This document shows, piece after piece, positions 11,717 to 23,635 of a stretch of DNA of 64,000 nt. Origin of the DNA: Acridotheres tristis (lineage: Eukaryota; Chordata; Aves; Passeriformes; Sturnidae); contig CM072885.1 of the NCBI GenBank assembly GCA_037013685.1, positions 24,295,263 to 24,359,262 on the forward strand, read 5' to 3'. Both the position numbers and the translations under genes were made by a program. Numbering within the stretch: the first letter of the stretch is position 1; every line of letters begins with the position of its first letter. The notes beneath the pieces were generated by a model. The model searched no databases. It worked only from the letters and a program-made list of their open reading frames with translations, and was not told where the DNA came from.

Positions 11717-14700
11717 CGTTTAAATAACTGAAATTTAAATTCTGCACATGCAGCTTTGCAGATATCTGAATTCCTTGTGCACCTCAGCTTCCCCCATGAG
11801 GCTTCTTAAATGCTAGTATCACTGTACCTATCTTAAAAAAACAGAGCATCTTACATCCTAGTTCATATTTCAAACAAAATGTTGAGACTTGTCTTACTAC
11901 TCACAAAAACACATGACTGCAAAGGCCCCTCTCAAGTCCCATGTTGCACATTTCAGTTTTTTCCACATATTCAGAAAGCAGATGGGGAACATATTTTACT
12001 CTTTGACTTGTGTATTTGACAAGTTGTCTGCTTTATAAGGTGTCCTGGCTCAGCCCGTTCTCTGCCTGAGGAGATGTGGATATCACCATAAGAAATACCC
12101 TAAGACCCGAATTACAGGATCTTCTGGAATGGAGCTTTTCAGCTCTGCTGCTGAATCTCTTACTATCTTTGGGAGGTAATTAAATATTTATTGTCCCAGA
12201 GAGAAGGAGAAGTAGTTTTTTGCCATGATCACGGCACTCACACATTAGATGCAGGTTTCACTGCCTAGCCATCTTTTTATTTGGAAGCAGGATGCATTCC
12301 ATTGATACTGCATTACTCACCCAGCTCATATAAAAGATGAAAGTTCAAGTTGCCCCAGGTAGAAAAGGTATTTGAATCCAGGTTCTTGGTTCTTACTTGA
12401 GTATGTTAAGCACCTAAGAAGAGATCTCTCTCCTGCTTTAGATACAAAAAATAGGGACAGGACTCATGTTTGCAATGAAAACTCAAGCAGAGACAAATAA
12501 CTCCCACTAGCTTTAAGTTCCAAAGAGTCAAAGTTTAATACACGTCTTTCTTCTTGGTATTTCCTCTTGACTAAATTAGAGAGTCTCTGCGTTTCAGCCT
12601 GGATTATGTGAAACATTCTCGGAAATCAGGCTTTCTCCCCAGCCACTGTACAGATAGCCCAGATACTGAAACTGGAGCTGTGGATACAGCTCAGAGTGAT
12701 GCCCACAGTTTCAGCCCAGCAACAGTGAGCTAGAGTTTTCCGTAAACCAAGACTTCATAAAAAATGATGTGTCAGTAAGGCAGCTTTGGTCAAATGTGTG
12801 TTAGAATACATAGAAATTAATGATGCCACTTTATGATGCAAATCAAAGGCTTTTTCTGTTCAGTCCCTCAAGCATCAGTCTGGGTGCTTTTGCTCACAGC
12901 AATCCGCAGTGGAAGGAGCATGGAGATAGGAGAAGGAGTCAGTAGTCAGCAGGAGCTAGCACAGAAAGTCACTGATGGGAGGCTGATTTCTTTCTCTTGC
13001 TGCACCCTATAAAATGCAGACTGTTAACTTTCCCTGTGGCTGCATGGGCATTGCTGATGTAAATCACTACAGCTACACCTCCCTGAGAGACTCCGAGGAT
13101 TGATACCCGCCTATAAGCATGTAGACCTTGGTGGGTAATGCAGCATGACCCTTTGGATAGTTTAACTTTCCAAAGATCCCATCAGCTCTGCATTGTTGCA
13201 ACCTGTTGGCTGCCAGGATAAGCTCCGGTGGCACAAAGCCAATAGAAACACCAGGGCCATGACTTACAGTTAAACAACAGAAAATGCTGCTAGCAGTGCT
13301 ACTGTAAAACAGGGTCTGAAATGCAGCAGACAAGAAATATCTGCCACAAATCACTGCTAATATCATAAAGGAAGGTCAGCTATGCAGAGCATTTCCTGCT
13401 TTTCAGCCTGAAAAGCCAGTAATGACAGCAGTGAACATTGACAGAGGGAGTTTCATTATTAAATCCTCAAACTGCAGGGAAAAAAAGTCCCCTCAGTAAA
13501 TGTTATGAAATGTTAAATCCAAATCAAAACAAAAATAGAGCTTGATAATACAAACCCAGGAATAACTGGTGCTATCTCAGGAGCAGAGTGAAACACCAAA
13601 TGCTGAACATAAGCTAATTTCCACTCATTATCAAGAATAGCCAGATCAGAGCTTTCTAGAGATTTTACATTTTAGTTCAGAGTATAAGATTTGTCAGCTT
13701 ATTAAAATTGTGGATAAAATTGTTCTGGGGTAAAGAAAGAGGCAAAGACTCTGGCTAATAATTATAAAATTAAGAGATTAGAGGTATAAAAAAGATGGAT
13801 TATGTGGTGATAATGTTAGAGGTGGGGTGTATGAAGGCTCAGACAAGTGGGATGAGACTGGATCATGCAAAGAAGGTGACAGAAGAGGGGCAGGTTTAGG
13901 AGTGATGAGATAGAGTGGTGAGGGTTAGGAGACGCAGGTAAGGTTATGACATTAGCAAACAGACACAGGAGCTGGACAGAGCTGGGCTCTTGTGCAAAAC
14001 CCCTGAGATAAAAACAGAGTCAAAGAGAAGTGCAATATGATAGTTTGGTTCATGATCTGAAAACTCATCTACTGCTTCTGCCTTTTAACACACTGATATT
14101 CCTACTTGTTTACTCCAGTGGAACACTGGTGGGGCCCTTCAGGGAAGGGTGGGGGACTCAATACAGGAGAGAGATGAGAAGACAACTCAAACTATTCCCT
14201 TCAGGCAGAAGCAGAAGGGAAGTTCAGGTCTTCTCTTCTTAATGGGCAGCCATATGAACAAAGCAATGAGAGATGCAACAGGTAGCCTGCAAAGCAAAGC
14301 CTGACCCTTCAGGTACCAAACACAGCCCTCTGGAAAATGAGCGTTCCCTGCCACACCAAGCCAGTTTACATTGAAGAATCACAAACCAATTGCATTTTTT
14401 CTGCAGAATGAAAATTGACAGTTCCTAGTCTCCTAGATAAGCCCCTTTAAACCAGTTTGCAGTAAGGTAGGATACAGGAAGTCAAAACATCCTCAAAAAA
14501 TGGGAGGTCTGATGTGTGTCTGACACCTCAGGTCACTGAGAATGTGCAGATCTTTAGAGAGGCAAGAGTTACTTTTCCTTGCTACCAGTACACTTGGCTG
14601 TCACACCTGCAGGGAACCAATTCATCATTTCCTGAAGCGGCAAGGTTTTTAAATATGAGAACAACTTTGTAGCAAAGGTCTTCAAGAATAATTTGGGGAC

Positions 14701-16940
14701 ACTTGCATTTTTTTCTTTGTGTGATGCAGGCAAACATTTGCTTCAGGTAAAAGGCAAACTTTGAGTAAAACACTGCCCTTGTTCCTTGTCTGTTTATCTC
14801 TTTAGACTCTAAAATCCTTCAGCCAGAGCCTGTCTGTGCCACACTAAGAACACAAACCCCTCACCTCTGCTGATGCCCTGGGGTGCTTTAGGTGTCTGAT
14901 CAATCCCCCATAGTGTGCCTAAGATTGCAATGAGCGGCCAAGATGAAGGAAGGGAGAAAGAAATGTTCACTTTATTTTATTCAAACAGGTCACACCCTGA
15001 AGGATTCCCAGCTGACAACCAAGAGCAATATTTAGCACACAGATTTGTTTAGAAGCCTTAGGAGATTTAAAAAATGACCAGATTCTTCAGATTAAAAATC
15101 AAGACACCTGTTTCAGGTGTAGGGAGGTATGAGGACACATAAGAGCCACAGCAGATCAGCTCACTTCTCCAGGAGTTTCTCTGGCTGCCTGTAGTGAAAC
15201 AGCAACTATATCATAGTGATAAAAGCTGTGCTGTGCTGTTTTACTGACAGCACAGGTTGGAGAGAAAAAGGAGGTCAGAATCAATTAAATCTTCTAGACT
15301 GCACAGGCTAAAATAAAACAAATAACCTCAACACATTAAGTGTTGGATTTTTGTTCAAAACACATTTTTCAGACTTGTGAACCAGGATTTTTCTTGATAA
15401 ACAGCTGTGAAGTGAATAGCATCTTAAAGCCCTAGACTGTATGTTAGGCTTCAGGAGAGGTGTGAGCTCATTGATTTAACAACTGAGGCTTATTGCTAAA
15501 ATCTGTCCAGGACATAAGATTTGATCAAGGATAAAGAAGTAAAGGTGAATGGAAAGCCTAGCTAATGCCCTGGCTTTAAAAGAGCTCTCACAATTGCTTT
15601 AAATCACTGCAGCTTTCAAGAGACTCTTCCCAGCTGTGATCCCTGGCTCTCTGCTTGGGCTCACAGGGCATCGTCTCACCTCGTGGATACACAGGTGGTG
15701 GGGGAGAGGTAGATGCCAACCTCCAGCCATCCCACCAGGCCCCTGGAGCTGCCTATGGCTGGGGCATTTCCTCATCCCCAGCAGCTGCAGCCGCCTAGTG
15801 CCACGTTGCATGACGTGGCATGTGGCATAAAATACTACACTGTGGTGACAAAACTGCCTCGGGGCCTTTATAAAACTGTTTCTAACAGTGCCAGCTTCCT
15901 AAAAAATCCCAGAATAAACCAAAACAAACAGATTGTGTGAGTGAATAACAGGCATAAAACAGAGTTCTTTCTCTTCCAGGAAAATAATGGATGCATACAG
16001 CAGGCAATTCCCTTGCTGCAGAGGCCTGAAACCTCTGAAGTTAATGCATATTCCAGCTAATGGGAATTGTAATCATTGGCACCAGGCCCACATTTAGCTC
16101 ACTACCAGCCCTAGCACAAGGGAGGCATTCAGAGGCAGCTCACGTCCAAGGGCAGGAGAAATGAGCTGCCAATTGTGTCAGACATGTTGCTTCAGGAGAG
16201 GGGAAAACTGAACTTTTGCTGCTGCTGCCTGCTCCGTTTCTCTGATCCCTTCCAGAATAGGCTGCCCCTGCTGTGCTAGCACCCACAAACCACACAAATT
16301 TATATCATAGCATTCTTCTTATATGCCAAGATTTCTTGATCATGTACATCACAGTGCAGGGGTGACAACACAATCGAATATATCTCTTGCTGCTGAGAAG
16401 GGTATAAACTGGTTCCTCTCTGATGTGCCCTCACTTTCTTCTTCAGCTTGGCACAAAAGGTTGAGAGCAAATGTAATGGAAAAACCAGGAAGTTCTCACC
16501 TCCTCTGTTTTCCTTGAAGATCTATACATGGAGGCATGTACACGTCTGTGTGTAATCATACAGCAGGAGAGAGCTCACTGCTGACAGCAGCTCCCTCAGC
16601 GAGGGGACAATTTGTCTTTCATGCCTGTGAATCCCAGCAGTACAGAATCTACTGCACCACAACAACCTTCCCTCTCTGACGGTTGTCACTCATCAGAGGT
16701 TGTTTCAACTGCTCCTTTGCATCCTGGGCTGTATAAAGTGCCAGGACACATGGGGAACACTGCAATTAGCTTGACTTGCACCAAGCCTCCACTGAGCACT
16801 GAGACCTCCATTCTGTATGTGAGCTGAACAATTCCCTATTGCTAAGATACTTTAGTTCAGTGGGACTTGAACCATTACTTTTGTTCCTAAATCTTTCTAT
16901 CGCACATAAAAACAAAAACTGTCATGGAGGCCAGACTGAC
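11717..16940. other. Unique non-coding DNA
   Basis: I see no gene, RNA or recognisable transposon in this stretch. Short overlapping open frames appear on both strands near 11.2-11.6 kb and 15.6-15.9 kb, where base composition is less AT-rich, but none shows a conserved motif. A 9-bp inverted repeat with a 7-base loop lies at 15231-15255. The segment ends in the TTCC microsatellite. Confidence 0.7.
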
Positions 16941-17205
16941 TCCTTCCTTCCCTTCTTTCCTTCCTTCCTTCCTTCCTTCCTTCCTTCCTTCCTTCCTTCC
17001 TTCCTTCCTTCCTTCCTTCCTTCCTTCCTTCCTTCCTTCCTTCCTTCCTTCCTTCCTTCCTTCCTTCCTTCCTTCCTTCCTTCCTTCCTTCCTTCCTTCC
17101 TTCCTTCCTTCCTTCCTTCCTTCCTTCCTTCCTTCCTTCCTTCCTTCCTTCCTTCCTTCCTTCCTTCCTTCCTTCCTTCCTTCCTTCCTTCCTTCCTTCC
17201 TTCCT
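16941..17205. repeat. Long (TTCC)n microsatellite, 62 perfect units
   Basis: From 16957 to 17204 the sequence is an uninterrupted run of TTCC, 248 bases or exactly 62 units, with an imperfect leader from 16941. The plus strand is pure pyrimidine and the minus strand pure purine. Mirror symmetry of this kind is known to permit intramolecular triplex (H-DNA). Frames across it translate as FLPS repeats on the plus strand and KEGR repeats on the minus strand; these are artefacts of the repeat, not genes. A tract this long is likely to vary in length between individuals. Confidence 0.98.
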
Positions 17206-20200
17206 CTAAAACAAGAGAAGTGCTTACAGAATACAGCAGGCATGCTGCAGAAGGGAGAGAGAAAGTACTATCTCCTTTTTCTAAACAGTAAAATCTAATT
17301 GTTAAACCTAGAGGTGGCAGGGAACTGTATGGTTAAATGTTTCTTCTTGAAAAATGTCAACTAAATGAAACCAAAATTTTCTGACTTGGGGAAAATATGT
17401 GTATCATTTCTGGCAAAAAATGTTTCTAAATCCCAGAGGGAACTGTTGCTCTAACTTAAGAGAGCATTCAGTCCTCAGTGAATTAATACAATATTTTAGT
17501 CTATTGCTACAAAACATGGAAAACTTAGATTTAAATCCTTGTAACTTGTAACATCTGAGATGGGAACCTTACCTGTCACTGGCCTACATGTGGAGAGAAT
17601 CCTTCAGGCTCCTCGATTGTAAGGACTCAGTTTCCTTCAAGGAAAACAATATTAATGGAGACAGGGATTCTAACTTGTCTCCTTCACATCCCATCAGCCT
17701 TTTATAAACTTAGTGAGCACCTTCCTCACTCTTCTTCTTAGTGAGTATTACTTATACAAAGTTAAGCCACTTTAACAAAAGGAGTGAAGTCAAACCTCTC
17801 TTTCTCTGAAAGCTGTTGCATTTGTCTCAACATTTTTGATAATGGAAAATCTTTTGCAGGGCAGGAAACCTGGTTTCCACTCAGCATTAATTATGCCACT
17901 GTAAAAGGACATATGATAAGCTGAACTAGGTTTAATACACCGCATTAAGTGACATTTGGGCACCAAAATTCAAATCAGTAATGACTTAGATTTCGTACTT
18001 TTAATTGAGTTTACAAAGCTCAAAAGGATTGTGCAAACAGTTGAAGAAATGAAGAAGTTTGTCTTCCCTTGGAACCAAATGGTGTCCAGGCTCCACAGAA
18101 AGCAGTGGTAGGTTTTTATCTATAGACACAGGTTTTATGACTATCCTCTTAGAAAAAACATGAAAATGCCTAGTGCAAAACAAGATGTCTATCTGTCTCC
18201 CTTTCATACATCTGTGTTCACATGACTGAGACATCTTATCCTTTAACCAAGCTTCAGATATGAGGTTTCCTCAAGCAGAATTCATATCCCTAATAATGTG
18301 GATGTTAGAGAGCTCAACATCAAGGCGGGGGATGTATCACTGTTCAGAGTGCTGGAAACACAAAAGTATCAACAGAATCAGAGGAAGGTGTGATGGCAGC
18401 TGGGCAGAGCCACAACAGACACATCCCCCTGTTTTTAAAATGTCTCCACTCCATGGGAGGACAGCTATGCAGCACCACTGGCATGGTGAGACTGTCTGAC
18501 TGAAAAGCTCCCACAGTGGTCAGGAGCATGCAGAGGTGTAATGGGAAATAATGAATAATCCCACAGGGGCAATGCTGCAGAGCAGGCAGTAAAAGGAAGA
18601 AAACAGTAGAGGAGAAGGAACGTGGAAGAGGTAACCTCCTGCCTAATGCATGTGGAATTGAAGCATGGAAGCAAAGGTTTGAGTCGAACCAGAGCATGGC
18701 TGGAGATGAGAAAAAAGTACAGAAAATCCATTTTAGCACAATGCTCTGAGGATTTAGTCACAATGAGAGTCAGAATCCAGAGCTTTATAGCCTCAGGATA
18801 CTGGGCATTTCCAGCTTGCTCTTTCCACAAGAGCTCATTCACCAAAGTGCTTACTGCACCATGAGTGCCCGATTCCACCTGGACACCAGGAGAATCTGTG
18901 CTTCTTGCTGGGGGATGAGGACAGGCTCCCCAGCCAGCATGACTTCATTCACTGCTGTGGCCTCATCACAGCTCTGGGGCCCCTCTTGGCCAATTTGCTG
19001 CTCAGGATGGTGCAGCTGGGAACTGCTTGGCCTCACTGGCCTGGAGCTGCCCCTCCAGGTCAGATCCTGTGCCTTGGGAAAGAGGTGCCAGGCTGGTTAG
19101 GTACAGAAGACACATGTGGCAAATTTTAGCTGAGCACAAGTGGGCCCAAGTACAGGGACAACAACAATGTTGAGCATAGTGTGTGCCAGCAGCTTGCTAA
19201 GGAACCAGAGAAAACTTGAAAAAAGAGTAGGAAAAAGTGCTCACATAACAGTCCTCTTGTGACCACTTCTACATCCCAGTGATCTCTAAATGTAGATCTA
19301 TGTCACTATTAAGGTCAGTATCAGATAACCTCTTTCTGTGACCTGTGAAATTTCTTGATCATTAAACAAAGTGTCCAGATGAATGGAGGGTTTCAAAATG
19401 ATGTACATATCACTTCCAACAGGTCCCTCTGTGTCCTCACATGATGCTGGTTGTTGACAGCAGAAATGAGGGAAAGCAAAATTAACCCTGTACTTTTAAG
19501 AGCTGGATCTAATGGTTATGCCACATTTGAGTTAAAATAGGAGAATAAGGGAAGGAGACAAATTAAGTGGAAACAGATTCTGAGAAGTATCAAAGAAAGA
19601 TTAAATGTAAATGTTAACAAATTGGGGAAGCCTAAGAAAAAAGAAAAAGAAATTTAACATAAATCTTTATGCAATTATAAAAAGAAGATGGTTGATTCCG
19701 TCTCTCTCTCTATCAGGCACTATATTTTTTGTTTTAATTTTGACAGTAAGCCTAATAGAAAGCCAACAAGTGAGCTAAGTTGTTGAAACATTGCACAGCA
19801 AAGGGAAAAGATGAAGGCAGGTTTGCAGATTTTACAGGTTACTGCCTCTGTGACAAAAAACTCTTTTATTCCCTCTAACCCCTCCCTCTGGAGATGTGCA
19901 TGGCCTGCTGTCTTTAGTTGGAAAGCAGAAAGACACTGAGAGGATAGCTGTTTTCAAGCATGTGTCCCAGGGAGATAATAGTGCTGATGGTATTCTAATT
20001 TTTCCTAATATACTAGGGCTTGGTCCTGAAACACTCTCTCTGGCAAGGGGACCAAATATATTTCAGGAGTCTTATTTTAATCACAGAGTATTATTTGCAA
20101 CAGAGATGTTAGGTCTTCATGGATAGCTGAATGGGGCACAACTTTATGTTTGGTGTTTGACAGATGGTGAACCAGAGACTATGTCTCCCAATGTAACCCA

Positions 20201-23200
20201 GTGACCCATAGCAGGTGCAATTTCGGGAGGATTTACATTCTCTCCAGCAGCTGTCATTACTTCTCTCTGCCTCCATGTCCCACAGCCTCCTGTAGCAGTG
20301 ACCCAGTGTCCTGCTTCTTCCTGGTATCCAGCTCTGGGGCTGATGGAATGGTGGGAGCGGAGGTGGGCTGGGGGCCAAGCACTGCATACCAAGTTTGTGG
20401 CTTTGCAGTTTACCTGTGGTGGCTTACTCTGCCTCCCTCTTTGCCCAAATGCTCTTCTTGGTTTACTTCCAATTATAACAAATGCCATGTCTCTGTGGTT
20501 CCCCATGGCTTACTAATTAGTCTGCTGAGGCAGTACTGAATTCCAGGAGAGCAAAGACATATGTGCCAAAACCTTCCCCATGTTGTCTCTCTCCCATTTG
20601 AAGACACACACCACCAGAGGAGAAGCAGCTGACCCCATTGGCACAAAAAGTAACTAAAACTTCCAAGACCCCACCCAAGGCTATTGAAGTAATTAGAAAG
20701 ACGCCCAAAGGGTATTAGTCAGGCTCATAAAGTGCACATATTTTTAAAATTAGTTATTACGACTGTGGCAGGGAAAGGAAAAATGAGTTTTATATAGCTT
20801 GTGGCTGTGTCACCCTGAATCTTCTCTGCAGAGTTAAAGCAAGATCCTATGTGGAGCAGCCTCTGACCTAGATTAGCAGATTTCCATACCTGGATGTTGT
20901 TCCTTGGGATCTGCTTGGGATTTGGCTGGCATCCTCTCTCTTTGCTCTGAGGGGACAGACCAACCTATAGGAGTGCAGAAGGACATCTCCAGGCCCTCAG
21001 GCCCTTTCCCAACAGCTCCTGTTCCACTTCCAGCCCCACAAAGGACAGAATAACTTTCCTGAGTTCAGGTGGGAAAGCTCTGTAGCCCACAGCCTGTAAG
21101 AGACATGAAACTGGGAGCCCAGGAGGTGCTGGGGCATGCTGACACCTGGAGCAGACTAACAGGGAATTGCACACCCCGGAGCCAAACCAAGCTGCTCAGT
21201 GCCTGATGTGTCCTGGCCCTCCATGGCCTGACCCAGCTGGGATATACAACGGTGGGAGGAGAGGTGGAACCCTGCAGTGGCAGAAATAGGCTGTGCAGGA
21301 GGAACAGAAGCACTCTGTGCACAGGTGCCATGCAGCCTCACCAACATCTGGAAAGGAAACACATGGAATGCTCCCACTATCACCATGGCAGGTCACCTGG
21401 GAGACCACAGGAAGGAGCTCCACTGTAGTTTGGAGGGCCCTTTTTTAAAATAAGGAAAGTTGTGTTTAGTCAAGGAAAAAAGTGCACTTCTTTCACTCAA
21501 ACAGAGATTAATTTTCCAGATTCTCAAACTTGGCACAAAAGTTATGAATCCTATTTAAATGAACTGTTTGTTCTTTACAAGGGAGCATTACATAGATTTT
21601 TATGTTTTTTTAATAAGTTGTTTGTGGTGAGAAAATGACACCATTCATATTTGATGTCTGTGCTAGCTAGGAAGGTATGTTGCTATTTGTTGCCTGCTTG
21701 TTGCATTTGGTTTAAATTGTCATGAGAAAATTGATGTCATATTCTTTACAGCTTTATGACCACTTGCCTGGGCCTGGACCTATTTTTGCATTTAAGATAT
21801 CTTGTCCCAAAATTGCATGAAATTCCTTTTTTCCTGAAAGGGAAATTTCAATGTATGACTGATTGCAAGAATAAAATTCTGTCTACAAGGTAAAAGCCCT
21901 TCTAACATTATCTGCAACTATGTGAGGGCTACATATAGTCAAAAGGAAGAAAATATCTGTTGAGTACAGATCAGTATTTGCAGAACCACTGGAAAACGTT
22001 GAGAAATAAGACATTAATGTACAGTGTGAAAGATTTGTAAAACAAATCTCAGATTGTGGGATGGAAACAAAATACTGTAACTCAAGTGAGCAAGCACTGT
22101 GCTGGGATTTTATATCTGTTGTATGTCTCACTACGATGAGTGGCTGCTGACAAAAGAGGGTGAAGAAATGACACAGGGCATGGGACTGGGCCCAAGTCCT
22201 CAGGAAATTGTAGAAATATATTGGACTTCAAAGTTAGAGGTTCACGTTTAATTTGAAAGCTGCGTTTCCCACTTTGTGATAGCTCCAGACTTCCAGACGT
22301 CCTTAAACTTTGTTTCAGTTTTTGTACCAAGATTTTTCTAACTTCTTCTTGAAATAGGAGGCTTTGTATTTCAAAGTTTAGGTAAGATTAAAGGCATGAG
22401 TTTGAACCCATGAGGAAAAGAAACTAGAAATGCTATTTGAATTATTATTTTGAACACCCCAATAAACATATTTGTTTAAAATACTATAAAGATTTTTAAA
22501 AAGTATTTCTAAGAAATACCATAATTAAATTGTGAAATTACTTAGTAGCAAGTATTTTCTCTATCATGAAACATGATCCATATGCTGGATATTTTAACCA
22601 CAAGAAATCTATTCTGCTAAATTTGCAGATTCGTGTGATTTATTCTATAAACATTTAAAGGAAACCAGAAATTACTTTACATTCTTTATGGCTGGATGCA
22701 TACAGAAATCAAAATGTAGATTTGGATATAGATGCAATTTTTTAAGCCTTTTGAAGCCTAAATCTGTTCTGAAATAAAAGGAAATCATCAAAAAATTGCT
22801 AAAAAGACCAAGTAATTATAAAGACTGAACTTTAAATAATACTAAAGTACTTTCATTCTTAATTAACTAATATAGCATTTCCAACTGGCTCAGGGTGCTT
22901 TGCACTTGGATCACACATATTTATTGCTGGAACATTCCATATTTTAGGATGCCCTCCACATTGCCATGCAACCAGGATTTGTACAAAATATCAGTGCGTG
23001 AGCACTGCTGAGACAGCCACACAACATCCCTGCTCTGTTCCCCACTGCTCCTGGGACCTCTCTGCACATCCTGACAATCTATTGGTTGGCAGGAGAAGGC
23101 ATTTTTGTGTTGGACCATCTTCATGCTTGGAATTTAACCATCCTATCGAACATCAAAGGGACTGTGAAAGTCATACAAGCTGATCTGTAGCAAAGCTTCA

Positions 23201-23423
23201 GTCAGAAATTTGGATCCAATCAATTCCATGTTGGCTCCAATGACCATCTAATGATGTGGTTGATTTACACATTTGGGAAGCTGTCTCATCTTAGTAAATG
23301 ATGCAAATTTATGGTGTATTTGACAAGTCTTTTCTAAATTTGTTCCAAAATTCATTGTCCTCGTTTCAGCTGCTCTACACATCCTCCAATTACCCTGAAG
23401 TTCCTGACAAAAGGAGACAGTAT
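17206..23423. other. Unique non-coding DNA
   Basis: No gene is recognised. Somewhat less AT-rich patches at 18.8-19.1 kb and 20.9-21.4 kb contain overlapping short frames on both strands without conserved motifs. The interval 22430-22920 is very AT-rich. A doubtful CR1 scrap at 18871-18935 is listed separately. Confidence 0.7.
18871..18935 (+). mobile_element. Possible degraded CR1 LINE fragment
   Basis: The segment contains cacctggacaccaggagaa, then cttcttgctggggg, then gaggacaggctcccc. This order resembles the CR1 3' UTR, in which a ctggacacaaggaagaa-like stretch is followed by a cttcactgtg-like stretch and then gaacaggctgcccag. Divergence is high and the match is from memory. A chance resemblance cannot be excluded. 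Confidence 0.3.
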
Positions 23424-23635
23424 TAAAGCACTTCTTGACTGTGAGAGTGGTGAGAGACAGTGGAACAGGTTGCCCAGAGAAGCTGTGGATGCTCCATCCG
23501 TGGAAGTGCTGAAGGCCAGAATGGATGGGGCTTTGAGAAACCTGGTCTAGTGGCAGGTGTCCATTCCCATGGAGGAAATTGGATGATATTTAAGGTCCAC
23601 TCCAAATCAAATCATTCCGTGATTCTATGATTCAG
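23424..23635 (+). mobile_element. CR1 LINE, 5'-truncated 3' end
   Basis: This is a clear avian CR1 3' end. It begins near ttcttgactgtgagagtgg, continues through tggaacaggttgcccagag, aagctgtggatgctcc and ggtctagtggcaggtgtcc, and finishes with the family's tail, gtgattctatgattc. CR1 is the dominant non-LTR retrotransposon of birds and its copies are normally cut short at the 5' end, as here. About 210 bases remain and no reverse-transcriptase sequence is present, so it cannot move. It appears less diverged than the other CR1 pieces in the window. Confidence 0.95.

Noticed and set aside
16839..17298. Open frames of 118-150 codons on both strands with FLPS or KEGR repeats
   Set aside because: They are translations of the TTCC microsatellite; a 4-base unit gives no stop codon in any frame and no real protein is implied.
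22390..22415. T-arm-like words (gagtttgaaccc; similar ones near 9925, 12370 and 25050) suggesting tRNA genes
   Set aside because: No cloverleaf partner arms, A-box or proper spacing could be found around any of them.
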